Shown: positions 36,287-45,227 of the stretch, piece by piece | Layout: each line of letters begins with the position of its first letter | How positions within the stretch are numbered: position 1 is the stretch's first letter | Assembly (NCBI GenBank): GCA_018970725.1 | Contig: JAGWVU010000040.1 | Span: forward strand, 1 to 46,254 | Direction: 5' to 3' | DNA length: 46,254 nt | DNA from: Verrucomicrobiota bacterium | GTDB lineage: Bacteria > Verrucomicrobiota > Verrucomicrobiia > Verrucomicrobiales > DEV007 | Program-made: the position numbers and the translations under genes | Notes under the pieces: generated by a model | Databases searched by the model: none | What the model was told of the DNA's origin: nothing | Seen by the model: only the letters and a program-made list of their open reading frames with translations

Positions 36287-37045
36287 ATGCCCGACGCGTC
36301 TTCTTCTCCCAAGACCCAGAGCGATGTCCTCCTCATGACGGAGGGGCTCGTCAAAGTTTACGACGGCCGGACCGTGGTGAACGGGGTGAACGTTTACGTC
36401 CGTCCCGGGGAGATTGTGGGCTTGTTGGGACCGAACGGAGCCGGCAAGACGACGACCTTCTACATGATCGCGGGCATCGTGCAGCCCAACGGCGGACGGG
36501 TGAATTTCAACGGGGTGGATGTCACCAAGCGCCCGATGTATCAACGGGCCCGGCTGGGCATGGGGTATCTGCCGCAGGAGGAATCGATTTTCCGGGGATT
36601 GACGGTGCGCCAGAACATCATGGCAGTCATGGAAACGCTCGATCTCAAGCGGGAGGAACGCGAGGCCCGGACCGAGGCCCTGCTGCGGCGCTTCGGGATC
36701 ACCCACATCGCGAACAACGTTTCCATCACCTGTTCCGGAGGGGAAAAACGCCGGCTCTCCATCGCGCGCTCCCTCGTTACCGAACCCAGCTTGCTGATGC
36801 TGGACGAACCGTTCAGCGGAGTGGACCCGATCGCGGTGGCGGACGTGCAGCAAATCGTCTTGGATCTCCGTCAGGCAGGCCTCGCCATTCTCATCACGGA
36901 CCACGCCGTCCGGGAAATGTTGTCGATCGTCGATCGGGCCTATCTCATCTCCGAAGGCAAGGTGGTCCGTGAAGGGGATCGGGAATTTCTCATCAACGAC
37001 CCGGTGAGCCGCCAACTCTACCTCGGCGAACGCTTCAGCATGTGA
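36287..37045 (+). CDS. lptB: LPS export ABC transporter ATP-binding protein
   Basis: This 252-residue protein is of standard LptB length. The ATPase has Walker A GPNGAGKTT, Q-loop GYLPQEESIFRGLTV, signature CSGGEKRR (Cys replaces the usual Leu), Walker B LLMLDEPFSGVDP and the H-loop ITDH. LptB powers extraction of LPS from the inner membrane with LptF/LptG. It comes after kdsA-lptC-lptA, the common gene order. The ATG at 36287 gives a 14-residue N-terminal extension before the first strand; GTG/ATG options further in are less likely because they would cut the conserved start. Confidence 0.95.
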   Translation: MPDASSSPKTQSDVLLMTEGLVKVYDGRTVVNGVNVYVRPGEIVGLLGPNGAGKTTTFYMIAGIVQPNGGRVNFNGVDVTKRPMYQRARLGMGYLPQEESIFRGLTVRQNIMAVMETLDLKREEREARTEALLRRFGITHIANNVSITCSGGEKRRLSIARSLVTEPSLLMLDEPFSGVDPIAVADVQQIVLDLRQAGLAILITDHAVREMLSIVDRAYLISEGKVVREGDREFLINDPVSRQLYLGERFSM

Positions 37046-37092
37046 GGGCTGGGCCCGGCGGGAGCAATCTGCGGCCCGGCCGCGCAAAGGGT

Positions 37093-37121
37093 TTGACCCT
37101 TGAACCACGGGGTGATTGAAT
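37093..37121 (+). promoter_or_regulatory. Candidate promoter before the TolC-like gene
   Basis: TTGACC (37093-37098) and TTGAAT (37116-37121) are 17 nt apart (5/6 and 4/6 to consensus). The predicted start near 37128 gives a leader of about 57 nt that ends in the hairpin at 37167-37184. Confidence 0.45.
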
Positions 37122-37166
37122 GGGAATGGCTACCCGTCCTCGCGCAGGCAAGCGTGCCCGACAAGC

Positions 37167-37184
37167 TATCAAGTTTTCTTGATA
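37167..37184 (+). promoter_or_regulatory. Perfect hairpin abutting the TolC-like start codon
   Basis: TATCAAG (37167-37173), a TTTT loop, then CTTGATA (37178-37184) form a perfect 7-bp stem that ends on the base before the ATG at 37185. As RNA it would occupy the ribosome-binding region and no Shine-Dalgarno is visible. As DNA it could be an operator. Either way it is positioned to control this gene. Confidence 0.7.
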
Positions 37185-39212
37185 ATGAATGTAACCAAAA
37201 TTTTTGTTCCGTTGGTTCTCCGCGTCGCGCTTGTGCTCGTGATGTCGGGCGCCGCGGTGCATGGGCAGGATAAGCCGCGTCCCTTCGCCAAGCTGTTCGG
37301 GCGCCGGGCTCCCGAAGTGGCTCAGGAAAAAAAGGGAGTCGCCGCCGTGCCCGCGGAGAACGCCCTCTCGGCGGGCGGGGTGTCCGGCTTTCCGGCGCCC
37401 GAGGTTCGGGACTTCCGCAAAACGCGCGAGGAGGCGGAGGTGGAGTCGACCATCTCCCGGATTTATTCGGAGTATGAGGGCAAGGTGGCGAACATGTCCG
37501 GAGCGGACCTGCAGCTCGATTCGTTGGGTGCCTTGCCTCCGGTCCGGCCCGACTTCGAGGCGGCGTGGTCGGCGGGGGTGCGCCAACCCTTTTGGAGTGA
37601 AGGGGGGAAGGTGCGCCAGGACTTGGTGCAGGTTTATGGGAACGCCTTGACCCACTCCAACGCGATCAAGGTCTTCAGCGATCTGCCGTTGATCCGGGAG
37701 ACCTCCATCCAGGAGGCGGAAGGGGATTTCGACTGGCGTGCCTTCGGGGAGGTGGAACGCGGGCACGTGGACGAGCCGACCCCGAGCCGGTTGACGACGG
37801 GATTCACGGGGCGTTTGCTGGAGGATCTGGGGCAGGCGGATTACGGGTTGCGCAAGAAGCTCGGTTCGGGAGCGGAAGTCTCGTTGTCCAACCGGCTGAA
37901 CCTGCTCGACACCAATTCGAGCTTCGTCTTTCCCAACCCGCAGGCCGGCAGTGAGTTGGTCTTCAGCATCGTGCAGCCGCTGATGCGCGGCGGTGGGTAT
38001 GCCTACAACCGGGCCCGGCTCAAGGTGGCACAGTTCGATGCCGGGATGGGGACGGCGGAGTATCTGCGCTCCTTGCAGGAGCACCTCATCGAGGTCAACA
38101 AAGCGTATTGGGATGTCTATCTGGCGCGGGCCGCCTTTCTGCAGAAGCAGGTCCTCGTGGCGGAAACCAAGGGATTCGTCGAGCAGTTGGAGCAACGGCA
38201 GGGGGTCGATGCGGAAGCGACCCGCAGCGAGCTGCTCCGGTCCCGCAGTTCCCTGACCCAACGGCAGGCGGCGTTGATCCGGTCCGAGATGGCGATCCGG
38301 AACGCGGAGGAGCGGCTCCGGGCCTTGGTCAACGATCCCGGTTTTGCGATTGGCGGCGGCGGCGAGTTCATCCCGTTGACCCGTCCGGTCCTGACGCGTC
38401 CGGAAAGCGACGTCAAGGAGACGGCGCTGGCGGCCCTGTATCACCGGGCGGAAGTGGCGGAAGGATTTTTCCAATTGCAGGCGGCGGGATTGCGCCGGGA
38501 CATGCAGCGCCAGGATTCCAAGCCCCAACTGAACCTGACCTTGGAGAGCCGGATGGCCGGATTGGCCGGAAGCCGGCAGATTGGCGGCGCGTTCAACGAC
38601 CAGTTCGCCCACGGAACGGGATGGAACGTGGGCGTCGGCTACGAGCAGAGCCTGGAGCGCAATCTCGAGACGGCCCGGCTCAAGAAACGGGAGTATGAGC
38701 TCCGCCAGCAGGTGAGCCAGTTGCGGGCGACGATCGACCAGGTGCTCCTGGATGCGGTGACCACCTACCGGGAGCTGATGACCGCCTACCGGGAGATGCA
38801 GGGGCGGTATCAGTCGGTCCTGGCCAGCCGGGAGGAAGTGAAGGGGCTCAAGGAGCGTCTCGACGTGGACAGCAACGTGGAAGGGCAGACCATGGGATAC
38901 CAGTTGCAACTGATTCTCGATGCCTTGGATCGCAATCAGCAGGCGGAGGAGCAGTTCCTCGTCAGCATGGTACTCTACAATGCCGCTTTCGCCAACGTGG
39001 AGCGGGCCAAGGGAACCCTTCTGGAATACTACGACATCGAAGTGAACCGGCAGAGGGAGACGGCATGGAAGCGCCATCGCAAGGCGTTGGAGAGTTTGAG
39101 TGCCGGATTCGCGGGCTCGAGCCCCGCCGTCAAGGCGGACACCGCGGACCGGGAGGCTTGGGAACGGCACCGGGCGGCGTTGGAGAAGGTCAAATCCGAG
39201 CGCGACCGATGA
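37185..39212 (+). CDS. TolC-family outer membrane efflux channel
   Basis: This protein of about 675 residues is longer than E. coli TolC (about 490). A signal peptide (VPLVLRVALVLVMSGAAVHG) is followed by a 190-residue N-terminal region not typical of TolC. The outer-membrane-factor repeats then run from about 210 to 620: strands such as GAEVSLSNRLNLLD and WNVGVGYEQSLERN alternate with long helices (EVNKAYWDVYLARAAFLQKQVL, QLRATIDQVLLDAVTTYRELM). The channel would export drugs, protein or polysaccharide with an inner-membrane pump; none is adjacent. ATG 37185 is chosen for the signal peptide. The C-terminus is a charged, Arg/Lys/Glu-rich tail. Confidence 0.83.
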   Translation: MNVTKIFVPLVLRVALVLVMSGAAVHGQDKPRPFAKLFGRRAPEVAQEKKGVAAVPAENALSAGGVSGFPAPEVRDFRKTREEAEVESTISRIYSEYEGKVANMSGADLQLDSLGALPPVRPDFEAAWSAGVRQPFWSEGGKVRQDLVQVYGNALTHSNAIKVFSDLPLIRETSIQEAEGDFDWRAFGEVERGHVDEPTPSRLTTGFTGRLLEDLGQADYGLRKKLGSGAEVSLSNRLNLLDTNSSFVFPNPQAGSELVFSIVQPLMRGGGYAYNRARLKVAQFDAGMGTAEYLRSLQEHLIEVNKAYWDVYLARAAFLQKQVLVAETKGFVEQLEQRQGVDAEATRSELLRSRSSLTQRQAALIRSEMAIRNAEERLRALVNDPGFAIGGGGEFIPLTRPVLTRPESDVKETALAALYHRAEVAEGFFQLQAAGLRRDMQRQDSKPQLNLTLESRMAGLAGSRQIGGAFNDQFAHGTGWNVGVGYEQSLERNLETARLKKREYELRQQVSQLRATIDQVLLDAVTTYRELMTAYREMQGRYQSVLASREEVKGLKERLDVDSNVEGQTMGYQLQLILDALDRNQQAEEQFLVSMVLYNAAFANVERAKGTLLEYYDIEVNRQRETAWKRHRKALESLSAGFAGSSPAVKADTADREAWERHRAALEKVKSERDR

Positions 39213-39221
39213 TATTTTGTG

Positions 39222-39251
39222 TTGGCGGTTGCCGCAAGCGCGGCCTAGACT
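39222..39251 (+). promoter_or_regulatory. Candidate promoter for tig-clpP
   Basis: TTGGCG (39222-39227) and TAGACT (39246-39251) are 18 nt apart in the 79-bp gap before tig. The predicted start would be about 34 nt before the ATG. It matches the TTG-N-TAGRNT style seen before two other genes in this window. Confidence 0.45.
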
Positions 39252-39291
39252 GCCAACCCGGGCGTTTTGCCGGATGGAGGCTTAGAAGAGC

Positions 39292-40644
39292 ATGATCACT
39301 TACCTTGACAAATTACCCGAGTGCCAGGCCAGGATTCGCGTCGAGTTGGAGCCGGAATTGGTGCGTTCCGAGCGCCGTAGGATCGTCGCCAAATTGGCCG
39401 GTGAGGCCCGCGTTCCGGGATTCAGACCGGGAAAAGTGCCGGTCGAAGTCATCGAAAAACGCTACCAGAAGTTGATCGAGGAAGAGTTGCGCGACCAGCT
39501 GGTGCGCCTCGGTTGCCGGGAGGGCACCGCCAAGGAGAAGATCACGGCGATCATGGTGACGGGTGTCGAGGACGTCGAGCTTCGTGACGACGGTTCGTTC
39601 GCGTTCTCGGCTACATTTCAGACGGAACCGGAGGTCGGTCTTCCGGAATACCGGGGCATCCCGGTCACAGTGCCGCGGATCGAAGTGACCGATCACGATG
39701 TGGATCATGAGATGGAACACATCCGGTTCAGTTTGGCCGAGATGGTCGAGGTAAGCGATCGGCCGGTGCGAACGGGCGATCACATGCTGGTGGACATCAA
39801 AACGGAATTGGATGGGACCCCGGTCGGCGACGTGGTGCCCGAGGCGAAACATTTGAGTTGGGTTCAGGAAACCTGGTTGCCGTTGCAGGAGGATATCGTG
39901 CTGCCGGGCTTCGGTTCCCAGCTGGAAGGGCAGGGGATCGGGGAAATCCGTTCCTTCGATCGGCCGGTGCCGTCCGATCACCCGATCGAGGCTCTGCGGG
40001 ACAAGACGCTGCATTTCACGGTCACTTTGGTGGGGATCAAGGAACGCCACCTTCCCGAATGGACGGATGAACTCGCCGGCCAGCTGCTGGGGGAAGAAGG
40101 AGACCTGGCCACCTTGAAGGACAGAATCCGGGACCGTATCCGGATTCGTCAGGAGGAGGAGCGTCGCAGTGACTTGACGACGCAAATCCTCGAGCACCTC
40201 GACTCCCAGACGGATTTTGAGCTGCCGGACCGGGTGGTGAAGGAGGAAGTGCAACGGCAGGTGAACCAGATCGTGAGGCGCAGCCACATGCAGGGAGCCA
40301 GCGACGACGAGTTGGCGGAGCAGGGGGCAAACATCCTTCGTCACGCCAAGACCCAGGCGGAGGTCAACGTCAAGACCAGCTTCATCCTGCAGCAGATCGC
40401 CGAAAAAGAGGGTTTGCAGGCGACTGAAGGGGAAATCTTGCAATACTGCGCCGTCCAAGCCAACAAGGCGGGCATGTCGTTGAAGAAATTCGTCAACCGC
40501 CTCAAGAAAGCGGACTTGGTCGGATCGGTGGTGGATACCATCGTGCGGGCCAAGACCCTTGACCTTCTCCGGGACAATGCGACCGTCACGGAGTCGGATC
40601 GCGCCCCGCACACCTGTGACCATCCGGCTCACCAAAACGCCTGA
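39292..40644 (+). CDS. tig: Trigger factor chaperone
   Basis: This 450-residue protein is of standard length. The N-terminal ribosome-binding domain has the signature GFRPGKVPVEVIEKRY (about 44-59). A PPIase-like FKBP domain follows (about 165-250, DHMLVDIKTELDG to HFTVTLVGIKE). The C-terminal helical arms (255-430) hold client proteins. It binds the ribosome exit tunnel and shields nascent chains. The last residues (HTCDHPAHQNA) form a small Cys/His cluster that could bind metal, as in some trigger factors and SlyD, but this is speculative. It heads the tig-clpP-clpX cluster; clpP follows 11 bp later. Confidence 0.96.
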   Translation: MITYLDKLPECQARIRVELEPELVRSERRRIVAKLAGEARVPGFRPGKVPVEVIEKRYQKLIEEELRDQLVRLGCREGTAKEKITAIMVTGVEDVELRDDGSFAFSATFQTEPEVGLPEYRGIPVTVPRIEVTDHDVDHEMEHIRFSLAEMVEVSDRPVRTGDHMLVDIKTELDGTPVGDVVPEAKHLSWVQETWLPLQEDIVLPGFGSQLEGQGIGEIRSFDRPVPSDHPIEALRDKTLHFTVTLVGIKERHLPEWTDELAGQLLGEEGDLATLKDRIRDRIRIRQEEERRSDLTTQILEHLDSQTDFELPDRVVKEEVQRQVNQIVRRSHMQGASDDELAEQGANILRHAKTQAEVNVKTSFILQQIAEKEGLQATEGEILQYCAVQANKAGMSLKKFVNRLKKADLVGSVVDTIVRAKTLDLLRDNATVTESDRAPHTCDHPAHQNA

Positions 40645-40655
40645 ACATTTTCACC

Positions 40656-41345
40656 ATGACCACTCGAGATCAACTTCTCACCTCGAATCCGATGTTGCCT
40701 TCCCACCTGCAAGACCGGGTGGACAACGCCATGTCCGGCTCTCCCCGGAACGTGACCATTTACGAGAAGGAGGGAGGGCACGTCGTCCAATTCGATCTGG
40801 CTTCCCGCCTCATGAAAGATCGGATCATCTTCCTCGGGCAACCGGTGGACGACCCGATCGCGAACTACCTCATCGCGCAGATGCTCTATCTGCAGATGCA
40901 GGATCCCAAGAAGGATATCAACCTCTACATCAATTCTCCCGGTGGTTCGGTGACGGCCGGACTGGCCATCTACGACACGATGCAGTTCCTGACCTGTGAC
41001 GTGAACACCTACTGCGTCGGCATGGCCGCCAGCATGGGGGCGGTGCTCCTCTGCGCCGGGACCAAGGGCAAACGTTTTGCCCTGCCGAACTCCCACGTGA
41101 TGATCCACCAAGTCTCCGGCGGGGCCCAGGGAACCGCCAGCGATGTCGAGCGGACCGTGGAGTTCATGTATGGGTTGAAGCGGAAGCTGAACCAGATCCT
41201 CTCCCTGCATTCCGGCAAGACGGTCGAGCAAGTGTCCCAGGACGCAGACCGGGACAATTACATGAGCGCCGAGGAAGCCTGCCGTTACGGTTTGGTGGAC
41301 ACCGTGCTCCACCGCGCCCAAGAGACGGGCGCCAAGGTCGGTTGA
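40656..41345 (+). CDS. clpP: ATP-dependent Clp protease proteolytic subunit
   Basis: This 229-residue serine peptidase has the catalytic triad Ser126 (GMAASMGAVLL), His151 (HVMIHQ) and Asp200 (DADRDNY), with the 25- and 49-residue spacings of E. coli ClpP. Also seen are the INSPGGSVTAG strand and the DRIIFLG axial segment. The first 55 residues are longer than the usual propeptide plus N-loop, so an N-terminal propeptide removed on activation is likely. It forms the tetradecameric chamber fed by ClpX, whose gene follows. Eleven bases separate it from tig, so the two are cotranscribed. Confidence 0.97.
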   Translation: MTTRDQLLTSNPMLPSHLQDRVDNAMSGSPRNVTIYEKEGGHVVQFDLASRLMKDRIIFLGQPVDDPIANYLIAQMLYLQMQDPKKDINLYINSPGGSVTAGLAIYDTMQFLTCDVNTYCVGMAASMGAVLLCAGTKGKRFALPNSHVMIHQVSGGAQGTASDVERTVEFMYGLKRKLNQILSLHSGKTVEQVSQDADRDNYMSAEEACRYGLVDTVLHRAQETGAKVG

Positions 41346-41411
41346 CCGGTTTCCGGCTGGCCCGGGGCGGGAGCCGTCCTTCCCCGGTCCGTGCCGTTTT
41401 CGGCAATTCCG

Positions 41412-41442
41412 GGTGGCGCCACCGCCCTATGGATCGTATAGT
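41412..41442 (+). promoter_or_regulatory. Palindrome plus -10 box before clpX
   Basis: GGTGGCGCCACC (41412-41423) is a perfect 12-bp palindrome. TATAGT (41437-41442), a good -10, lies 13 bp downstream, so the palindrome covers the -35 position. clpX may thus have its own regulated promoter in addition to read-through from tig-clpP. The ATG is 33 bp after the -10. Confidence 0.45.
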
Positions 41443-41474
41443 GGAGCTTCTGCAAGATCCGGCTGAACCTGCAT

Positions 41475-42728
41475 ATGGCGAGACCCTCCAATCTGACGAT
41501 GTGTTCCTTCTGCGGCAAAAGTCACGCGGAGGTGAGAAAACTGATCGCCGGCCCGGGAGTCTACATCTGTGACAGCTGCATCAACGTCTGCAAGGGGATC
41601 CTCGACAAGGAATTGGGGGAGACCCCGCTCCGCTCCCATGCGGAGTTGACGGTTCCCAAGCCGCGGGAGATCTGGAACGAACTCAACCAGCACGTCATCG
41701 GCCAGGATTTCGCCAAGAAGGTCCTTTCCGTGGCCGTGCACAACCACTACAAGCGGATCAACCAGACCGGTGCCACTTCCGGCCCGTTCAAGGACGTGGA
41801 GATCGAGAAGAGCAACATCCTGCTCATCGGCCCGACCGGCTCCGGAAAGACCCTTCTGGCCAAGACCATGGCCCGCGTCCTCAACGTGCCCTTCTGCATC
41901 GCGGACGCCACCACGCTCACGGAGGCGGGCTACGTCGGGGAAGACGTGGAGAACATTATCCTCCGCCTCTTGCAGGCCGCCGATTACGATGTGAAGCGCG
42001 CCGAACTCGGCATCATCTACATCGATGAGATCGACAAGATCGGTCGCAAGACGGAAAACGTCAGCATCACCCGGGATGTCTCGGGGGAAGGCGTGCAGCA
42101 GGCCTTGCTCAAAATCCTCGAGGGCACCATCTGCAACGTGCCCCCGCAGGGCGGGCGCAAGCATCCCCAGCAGGAATACATCCAGGTCAATACCGAGAAA
42201 ATCCTCTTCATCTGTGGCGGCGCTTTCGTCGGCATGGAGGAAATCATCGGGCGCAGGGTCGGCAAAAAGGTTCTCGGATTCTCCAGCTCCGCCTCCGACG
42301 CTTCTTCCAAAGCCAACCGGCCCGTCGATCTCTCCCAAGCCAGTCAGGAGGATCTGCTGGGCTTCGGCTTGATCCCGGAATTCATCGGCCGGTTGCCGGT
42401 CATCGCCGCGCTGCAACCGCTCGACCGCCAGCAACTCGTGCACATCCTGACGGAGCCGAAGAACGCCATGTTGAAGCAGTATCGCAAGCTCCTCGCGATG
42501 GACGGCGTGGACCTGCACGTGACTCCGGACGGCCTCGAAGCCATGGCCGAGGACGCATTCAAGCGGGGCACCGGAGCGCGGGCCCTCCGTTCCATCTTTG
42601 AAAAGCTCATGCTCGAGGTGATGTTCGAGGCCCCGAGCCGCAACGATCTCGTCGGCATCACCGTGGACCGGGACGTCGTCCTCGGACGTTCCGCCCCAAG
42701 CCTTCTCCGGCGCGAGGACGCGGCCTGA
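41475..42728 (+). CDS. clpX: ATP-dependent Clp protease ATP-binding subunit
   Basis: This 417-residue AAA+ unfoldase is of standard length. The N-terminal zinc-binding domain has Cys10, Cys13, Cys32 and Cys35. Walker A is GPTGSGKT (119-126), the pore loop is GYVGEDVE (about 152-159), Walker B is IIYIDE (180-185) and sensor 2 is [10 protein letters not shown]. The ClpP-binding tripeptide appears as LGF (KKVLGFSSS) rather than the usual IGF, a conservative change. It recognises tagged substrates, unfolds them and threads them into ClpP. It is 129 bp downstream of clpP with its own probable promoter. ATG start at 41475. Confidence 0.97.
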   Translation: MARPSNLTMCSFCGKSHAEVRKLIAGPGVYICDSCINVCKGILDKELGETPLRSHAELTVPKPREIWNELNQHVIGQDFAKKVLSVAVHNHYKRINQTGATSGPFKDVEIEKSNILLIGPTGSGKTLLAKTMARVLNVPFCIADATTLTEAGYVGEDVENIILRLLQAADYDVKRAELGIIYIDEIDKIGRKTENVSITRDVSGEGVQQALLKILEGTICNVPPQGGRKHPQQEYIQVNTEKILFICGGAFVGMEEIIGRRVGKKVLGFSSSASDASSKANRPVDLSQASQEDLLGFGLIPEFIGRLPVIAALQPLDRQQLVHILTEPKNAMLKQYRKLLAMDGVDLHVTPDGLEAMAEDAFKRGTGARALRSIFEKLMLEVMFEAPSRNDLVGITVDRDVVLGRSAPSLLRREDAA

Positions 42729-42881
42729 TCCCGGAACCTTCCCGGAGCAACACCTTGGTGAAGGCCTGGGCCTCGCACTCAACCAGGGTAACGGTGTCAG
42801 GGAGGCAGCCCTTCCGGGCAGGCCGGGATGGAAGGGGAAATGCTTTGCAGTTTCATGGCAACTCGGGTTCAATCGGCCTCC

Positions 42882-44267
42882 ATGCGGTTCCAATCCTTTG
42901 TCCTTGCCCTCATCATCACCCTTCCGCTCGCGGCGGCGGAAGACTTCGGCATGGCTGGGCCGTTTCAGAACGGGGACACCGTCTGCTTCGTCGGCGATAG
43001 CATCACCCACGGGGGATCGTATCACTCCATCGTCGCGCTTTACTATGCGACGCGCTTCCCGGACCGCAGGCTGACGACGTGGAATTGCGGGATCGGCGGG
43101 GACCGGGCGAGCGGCATCATGTCCGACGAAGCGTATCGGCTGAACGTCGACATCCTCGGTCACCGGCCGACCGCCGCGACGATCATGCTGGGCATGAACG
43201 ACGTGAGCCATGCCGACTATCGCGGAATCCCGTCAGTCACGCCGGAAGTCGAAGCGCGGCGCCAGGCGGCTCTGGTGACTTACGAGGAAAACATGCGGAA
43301 GCTCATCGGCGTGCTGCAAAAATCCGGCGCGCGGGTCACCCTGATCACGCCCTCGATTTACGACGAAGCAACGACGCTCCCGACCGCGAGCCCGAACATC
43401 AGCGTCGGCGGGCACGACGCGCTGGGGCGCTTTGCGGAGAAAGTGCGCGGTTGGGCGAAGGAATATGACACCGGCCTGGCCGACTTTGACCGGGTGATGA
43501 ATGCGATCAACACGCGGGAGCAGAAGAAGGATCCTTCGTTCACCATCGTCGCGGCGGACCGCGTCCATCCCGGCCCGGTCGGACACTTCGTGATGGGGTA
43601 TGCATTGCTCCGTGCGCAGGGCTTGCCGGGCGAGGTGGCGACCATGGCCATCGACGCCAGGCAGGGCAAGGTTGCCAAGGCGGGGAACTGCACGATCAGC
43701 GAGGTGGATGCGGGGCCCTCGAAGGTGAATTTCACGTCCATGGAAAAGGCGCTGCCCTTCGTCGTGCCGGACGAGGCGAAGCCCGCGCTGGCGCTGGTCG
43801 GGTTCCAAAAAGAGCTCAACGACGAGCGGCTTGTCGTGAGCGGACTTGAACCCGGGAATTACGAGCTGAAGATCGACGGAGCCGTCGTCGGGGAGTATTC
43901 CGCCGAAGCCCTGGAGGTCGGCTTGAATCTGGCGGAGAACGAGAAGACACCGCAGTATCGGCAGTCGGCCGAGGCGACGAAGATCAACCAGCAGCGGCAC
44001 GCCGTGGGCCTGCAACTCCGCTCCATTGCCGTGGCGCTTTACGGGATGTCGAAGTCGAAAGTGGACGTGAGCGATCCCGTGGCGGTGGAGGCCAAATTCA
44101 ACGCGCAAATCGCGAGCGCCAACCAAACCATCCGGGCGCGGGCGGGGACTGCATTCGAGGCTTGGAAAAGCCGGGACCAGCTGACGAAAGACCACGCGGA
44201 TTGGATCGCGAAATTGCACGAGGCCTGTCGGCCGGGGCCGCACCGCTTTGCGCTTGCGAAGAAGTAG
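42882..44267 (+). CDS. Secreted SGNH/GDSL-type hydrolase
   Basis: This protein of about 461 residues has a signal peptide (MRFQSFVLALIITLPLAAA). The SGNH domain (about 28-250) has intact blocks: Ser40 in FVGDSITHGG, GIGGDRASG, Asn106 in MLGMNDV, and Asp226-x-x-His229 in AADRVHPG. The C-terminal half (about 260-461) resembles an all-beta then helical extension often seen in verrucomicrobial and planctomycete sugar-esterase proteins. A carbohydrate esterase role (for example de-acetylation of plant or algal glycans) is inferred from context with an AraC regulator and a DUF1080-like gene. Upstream ATGs at 42828 and 42855 keep the frame; 42882 gives the best signal peptide. The AraC gene starts 6 bp later. 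Confidence 0.85.
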   Translation: MRFQSFVLALIITLPLAAAEDFGMAGPFQNGDTVCFVGDSITHGGSYHSIVALYYATRFPDRRLTTWNCGIGGDRASGIMSDEAYRLNVDILGHRPTAATIMLGMNDVSHADYRGIPSVTPEVEARRQAALVTYEENMRKLIGVLQKSGARVTLITPSIYDEATTLPTASPNISVGGHDALGRFAEKVRGWAKEYDTGLADFDRVMNAINTREQKKDPSFTIVAADRVHPGPVGHFVMGYALLRAQGLPGEVATMAIDARQGKVAKAGNCTISEVDAGPSKVNFTSMEKALPFVVPDEAKPALALVGFQKELNDERLVVSGLEPGNYELKIDGAVVGEYSAEALEVGLNLAENEKTPQYRQSAEATKINQQRHAVGLQLRSIAVALYGMSKSKVDVSDPVAVEAKFNAQIASANQTIRARAGTAFEAWKSRDQLTKDHADWIAKLHEACRPGPHRFALAKK

Positions 44268-44273
44268 CGTTCC

Positions 44274-45119
44274 GTGCCCGTTTCGTTGTCAGGTCTTCAC
44301 CTTGCCGAGCCCTCGCCTCAGGCGCGGCGCCTCCTCTGGCACGTCCGTTCGGTCGGCACCGTCTGGCGGGACGAGCCTGAGCATCATGCAGGGGCGGACA
44401 AGGCGGGGCTCCACCTCTTCTGGGTGGTGCGCGGTTCCGGGTGCCTGGTGACCGGCGATGTGCGGCACGACGTCGCGCCGGGGAAGAGGGGTTGGCTGGT
44501 CGATCTGCGGAAGCCGCGCGGCTATCTTCCGGACGATGGCCGGCGGCTTGAGACGGCGGGCTTCCGTTTTCATGGGCCGGCCCTCGAGTCATGGCGGGAG
44601 GCGCTGGGAAATGAAGTGGAGTTTGCCTTTGCAGAGGAGCGCGCGTTCGCCCCCCTGCTCCGGGCCCAACGGCTCTTGCTGAGGATGGTGCGGCAGCGAC
44701 CGGCGGATTGGGAGTGGCAAGTGCATCAGGCGATCGACGAAGTGTTGGGGCATCTGGCCGAGTCGCGGCGACTTTTTCAGGCGTCGGCGGCCAAGGAACC
44801 CGAAGCGGTGCGCCGGGTGCTCGAAATGGTGCTGGCGCAGCCGGATCGCGACTGGCAGGCGGCGGAACTGGCCGCGGTCTCCGGGGTGGGGTATTCGCGC
44901 TTGCGGGATTTGCTCAAGGCCTCCCGTTCGGAGACGCTGCACGAGTTCCTGCAACGCACCCGCCTCGACGAGGCCCGGCGTCTTCTGGGCGATTCGCGAC
45001 TCACGGTGAAGGAGGTCGCCGCGCGGCTCCATTTCTCCAGCGAGTTTTATTTCAGCCACTTCTTCCGCAAGGCCTCCGGCATGAGTCCCACGCAGTTCCG
45101 CCGCGAGCCGCGGGGGTGA
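44274..45119 (+). CDS. AraC-family transcriptional regulator
   Basis: This protein of about 281 residues has an N-terminal cupin-like sensing part (about 40-100, HLFWVVRGSGCLVTGDVRHDV). The C-terminal double helix-turn-helix of AraC proteins (about 180-276) reads WQAAELAAVSGVGYSRLRDLLK, then LTVKEVAARLHFSSEFYFSHFFRKASGMSPTQFRR, which is the PROSITE-type AraC signature. Such proteins respond to sugars or related ligands, so it may control the flanking hydrolase and DUF1080-like genes. GTG 44274 is the assumed start, 6 bp after the hydrolase stop; no Shine-Dalgarno fixes it and shorter forms are possible. Confidence 0.87.
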   Translation: MPVSLSGLHLAEPSPQARRLLWHVRSVGTVWRDEPEHHAGADKAGLHLFWVVRGSGCLVTGDVRHDVAPGKRGWLVDLRKPRGYLPDDGRRLETAGFRFHGPALESWREALGNEVEFAFAEERAFAPLLRAQRLLLRMVRQRPADWEWQVHQAIDEVLGHLAESRRLFQASAAKEPEAVRRVLEMVLAQPDRDWQAAELAAVSGVGYSRLRDLLKASRSETLHEFLQRTRLDEARRLLGDSRLTVKEVAARLHFSSEFYFSHFFRKASGMSPTQFRREPRG

Positions 45120-45184
45120 GCCGAGCGGCGCGGAAGGTGGTGATGGGTCGTTCCCGAGCCCATGGAGAGGACGCAAATCGTGCC

Positions 45185-45212
45185 TTGATCGTGCAGCAAG
45201 ACTGTCTAGAGT
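45185..45212 (+). promoter_or_regulatory. Candidate promoter for the DUF1080-like gene
   Basis: TTGATC (45185-45190) and TAGAGT (45207-45212) are 16 nt apart, ending 15 bp before the ATG at 45228. The predicted transcript would have a leader of only about 9 nt. Confidence 0.35.
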
Positions 45213-45227
45213 TTGTTGATTCGCGCG

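Noticed and set aside
42793-42801. GGTGTCAGG as a partner repeat of the REP-like arm at 45792
   Set aside because: Only 9 bases match and the flanks differ; expected by chance at this length.
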